This document shows positions 56,294-57,535 of a stretch of DNA of 57,535 nucleotides, piece by piece. Origin of the DNA: an uncultured Bacteroidales bacterium (lineage in GTDB: Bacteria > Bacteroidota > Bacteroidia > Bacteroidales > Paludibacteraceae). Numbering within the stretch: the first letter of the stretch is position 1; the number at the start of each line of letters is the position of its first letter. The DNA lies in NCBI GenBank assembly GCA_902780235.1, contig CACZEL010000010.1, positions 1 through 57,535 on the forward strand. The letters run 5' to 3'. The translations under genes were made by a program, and so were the position numbers. The notes beneath the pieces were generated by a model. That model did no database searches. It was given only the letters and a program-made list of their open reading frames with translations, and was not told where the DNA came from.

Positions 56294-57460
56294 TCATTTA
56301 TCAAGGAACTCCACGAACTCCTCCAAACTGCGTTGAATAACGCTGCCGACCTTCAATTGCTCTTCGTACTTAGACACCATCGTCGGGCTAATGCTACGAT
56401 TAAGCGCATAGCGCACCACTTCCGGATTCGCATCCTTACACATCAGGATACCAATGCTCGGATTCTCATTACTGCGTTTCTCATTTTGGTCAAGCGCCTC
56501 CAAGTAGAACTCCAATTGCCCCAAATCACGCGGATCAAATGTTGTTGTTTTCAGTTCAATAGCCACCAAGCACTGCAAGGCACGATGGTAGAATAGCAAG
56601 TCACAGCGGAAGTTTTGTCCGCCAACCTCAAGCGTATGCTCTTGATCCACAAAGAGAAAGTCCTTCCCCATCTCCAGAATAAACTCCTTCATGTGCGACA
56701 CTATCTCATTACGCAACTTCGACTCCTTGTATCTTTGTGGCAAGCCTAAGAACTCTAAGATGGATTTATCTTTGAGTAGCACTTCCGCTTGCGGATAGGT
56801 CTCTTTCAGGATAGCGGATTGCATTTTCTTATCGCTCAGCACGCGCGAGTAGGCATCCGATTTGATGGCGCGCTCAAGTTGTTTATTCTGTAATTTTTGG
56901 TACTCTGCGTATAGGATATAGAAAATATATTGCTCCGGTAGTGAGCATTGGCGCATAATAATCTGATGATTTGTCCACCCTGTTCGATACAACACACTTG
57001 GAATTTGTGTCATTTCAAATGATACAATTGGTCTGCTCGATAATTGTGTCATTCCGGATGACACAATTTCTTTGGTCTCTATTTGTGCCGCCTCTGGTGG
57101 CATAATTTGCTTTTGCAATTTCAAGTGAACTAACAAATTGAGGAACTCAACGGAAGAATATGTCTCATAAAATTGCACCATTCTATAAATAGTCACCTTA
57201 CTCCATCCCTTTAAAGTTGGATTCTGGGTATGGATATATTCCGCCAATTGTTGCACCACTTTGGAGCCCCACGCCGCATTCTTTATTTTGTCGGACACAT
57301 ACGCGCCAACCTGCCATGCCGTCAGCACAGATGCATGGTTAATGACCTGTATAGCCTGTGAGCGGTTATATTCTATGATCTGCACGATTTGCGCAAAATC
57401 CTGCGAATATTCGCCACTTGCCACATGTGCTACTTGTTGTAACCATCCATTAAAATGCAT
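56294..57460 (-). CDS. DUF1016/PDDEXK nuclease-family protein (YhcG-like)
   Basis: Protein of 388 aa. The N-terminal DUF1016 region (about 25-110: SQAIQVINHASVLTAWQVGA, GWSKVTIYRMVQFYE) precedes a PDDEXK nuclease-like core (about 285-335: FRCDLLFYHRALQCLVAIELK, with the Asp and Glu-x-Lys of the family). Such proteins are often found with restriction or defence genes, or alone; no partner is inside the window. Residues about 132-155 contain a repeated IVSxxMTQ unit encoded by two palindromes. The start codon and upstream region are in the terminal inverted repeat, with a divergent promoter leading out of the window. Confidence 0.9.
   Translation of the reverse strand: MHFNGWLQQVAHVASGEYSQDFAQIVQIIEYNRSQAIQVINHASVLTAWQVGAYVSDKIKNAAWGSKVVQQLAEYIHTQNPTLKGWSKVTIYRMVQFYETYSSVEFLNLLVHLKLQKQIMPPEAAQIETKEIVSSGMTQLSSRPIVSFEMTQIPSVLYRTGWTNHQIIMRQCSLPEQYIFYILYAEYQKLQNKQLERAIKSDAYSRVLSDKKMQSAILKETYPQAEVLLKDKSILEFLGLPQRYKESKLRNEIVSHMKEFILEMGKDFLFVDQEHTLEVGGQNFRCDLLFYHRALQCLVAIELKTTTFDPRDLGQLEFYLEALDQNEKRSNENPSIGILMCKDANPEVVRYALNRSISPTMVSKYEEQLKVGSVIQRSLEEFVEFLDK
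57002..57068 (-). repeat. two tandem in-frame palindromes in the DUF1016 gene
   Basis: A near-perfect palindrome (57002-57029, TTTGTGTCATTT/AAATGATACAATT) is followed by a perfect one, AATTGTGTCAT/ATGACACAATT (57042-57052, 57058-57068, 5-nt loop). They encode the repeat EIVSSGMTQ and PIVSFEMTQ. Confidence 0.82.
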
Positions 57461-57461
57461 A

Positions 57462-57492
57462 TTGTAGGATTTGTAAGAAAGTTGTAATTTTG
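57462..57492 (+). promoter_or_regulatory. outward Bacteroidota promoter, right end
   Basis: TTG (57462-57464), 20-nt spacer, TAATTTTG (57485-57492), directed out of the window and divergent from the DUF1016 gene. Confidence 0.65.
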
Positions 57493-57517
57493 CAGCCGAT
57501 TACAAATCCTAATTTTT

Positions 57518-57535
57518 ATGCATATGAATAAAGAA
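57518..57535 (+). CDS. 5-prime fragment of a gene leaving the right end
   Basis: First six codons (MHMNKE) of a rightward gene, about 20 nt after the predicted transcription start of the outward promoter. A second ATG lies two codons in. Product not identifiable. Confidence 0.4.

Larger units (their letters stand above)
57439..57535. repeat. 97-bp terminal inverted repeat, right copy
   Basis: Exact reverse complement of 2-98. In this copy the DUF1016 gene reads through the inner border without interruption, so this looks like the original context. Confidence 0.9.

Noticed and set aside
2-57535. Composite transposon bounded by the 97-bp inverted repeats
   Set aside because: No transposase or integrase lies inside, the content is mostly housekeeping genes, and the repeat itself contains a gene start and promoter rather than transposon ends.

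Overview
The window looks like a chromosomal stretch of an uncultured member of the Bacteroidales (Bacteroidota). Almost every transcription unit is preceded by the Bacteroidota sigma promoter (TTG, 19-20 nt, TAnnTTTG). The gene content fits as well: a MurF-alanine racemase fusion, DUF4301, a THUMP-like methyltransferase, a TonB-dependent receptor with a carboxypeptidase-D-like N-terminus, surface lipoproteins and large fibronectin-type/anchor-J adhesins with a short shared C-terminal tail. I saw no tRNA, rRNA, CRISPR array, integrase, transposase or phage gene.

Layout. Positions 84-23856 are a long minus-strand run of mostly housekeeping genes: pectin degradation (DUF4861, GH28), truA, two MOP flippases, two FKBP isomerases, ribE, rsmI, a peptide transporter, ilvE, a WbqC-like protein, lepB, dapB, coaE, an MBOAT/SGNH O-acetylation pair, trkH-trkA and dxs. 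Positions 23977-28785 run on the plus strand: a shortened MurF-Alr fusion, an iron-type ABC ATPase, then a 52-aa peptide in front of a fimbrillin/FISUMP-type lipoprotein. Positions 29056-33493 (minus) hold a methyltransferase, a SpoIID/LytB protein, a glycosyltransferase and an N-acetylglucosamine-kinase-like ATPase; DUF4301 diverges from them. Positions 35042-43080 (minus) encode two giant surface adhesins with a 41-aa peptide between them. Positions 43244-50605 (minus) form a compact operon of secreted S1/P1 nuclease, TonB receptor, two OB-fold surface proteins and a DUF5020 outer-membrane protein, which reads as a nucleic-acid scavenging locus. The right end carries a stand-alone sorting-domain-like protein, lptF/G, tgt, panD, a surface protein and a DUF1016/PDDEXK nuclease.

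The most unusual signal is a set of roughly 30 short tracts made of 3-9 near-identical 7-nt (sometimes 8-nt) words. Different tracts use different words, and the same word family recurs at distant loci. They sit at gene junctions, often supplying stop or start codons, and also inside conserved genes (dapB twice, dxs twice, coaE, lepB, the MBOAT gene, a methyltransferase, the S1/P1 nuclease, a sugar kinase), where they add in-frame K/N/S/E/Q-rich peptides. Related palindromic elements occur at 51.3, 56.2 and 57.0 kb.

The window is bounded by a perfect 97-bp inverted repeat carrying an outward promoter and the start of a gene. At the left end it truncates the DUF4861 gene, so the ends are either true inversion breakpoints or assembly junctions.
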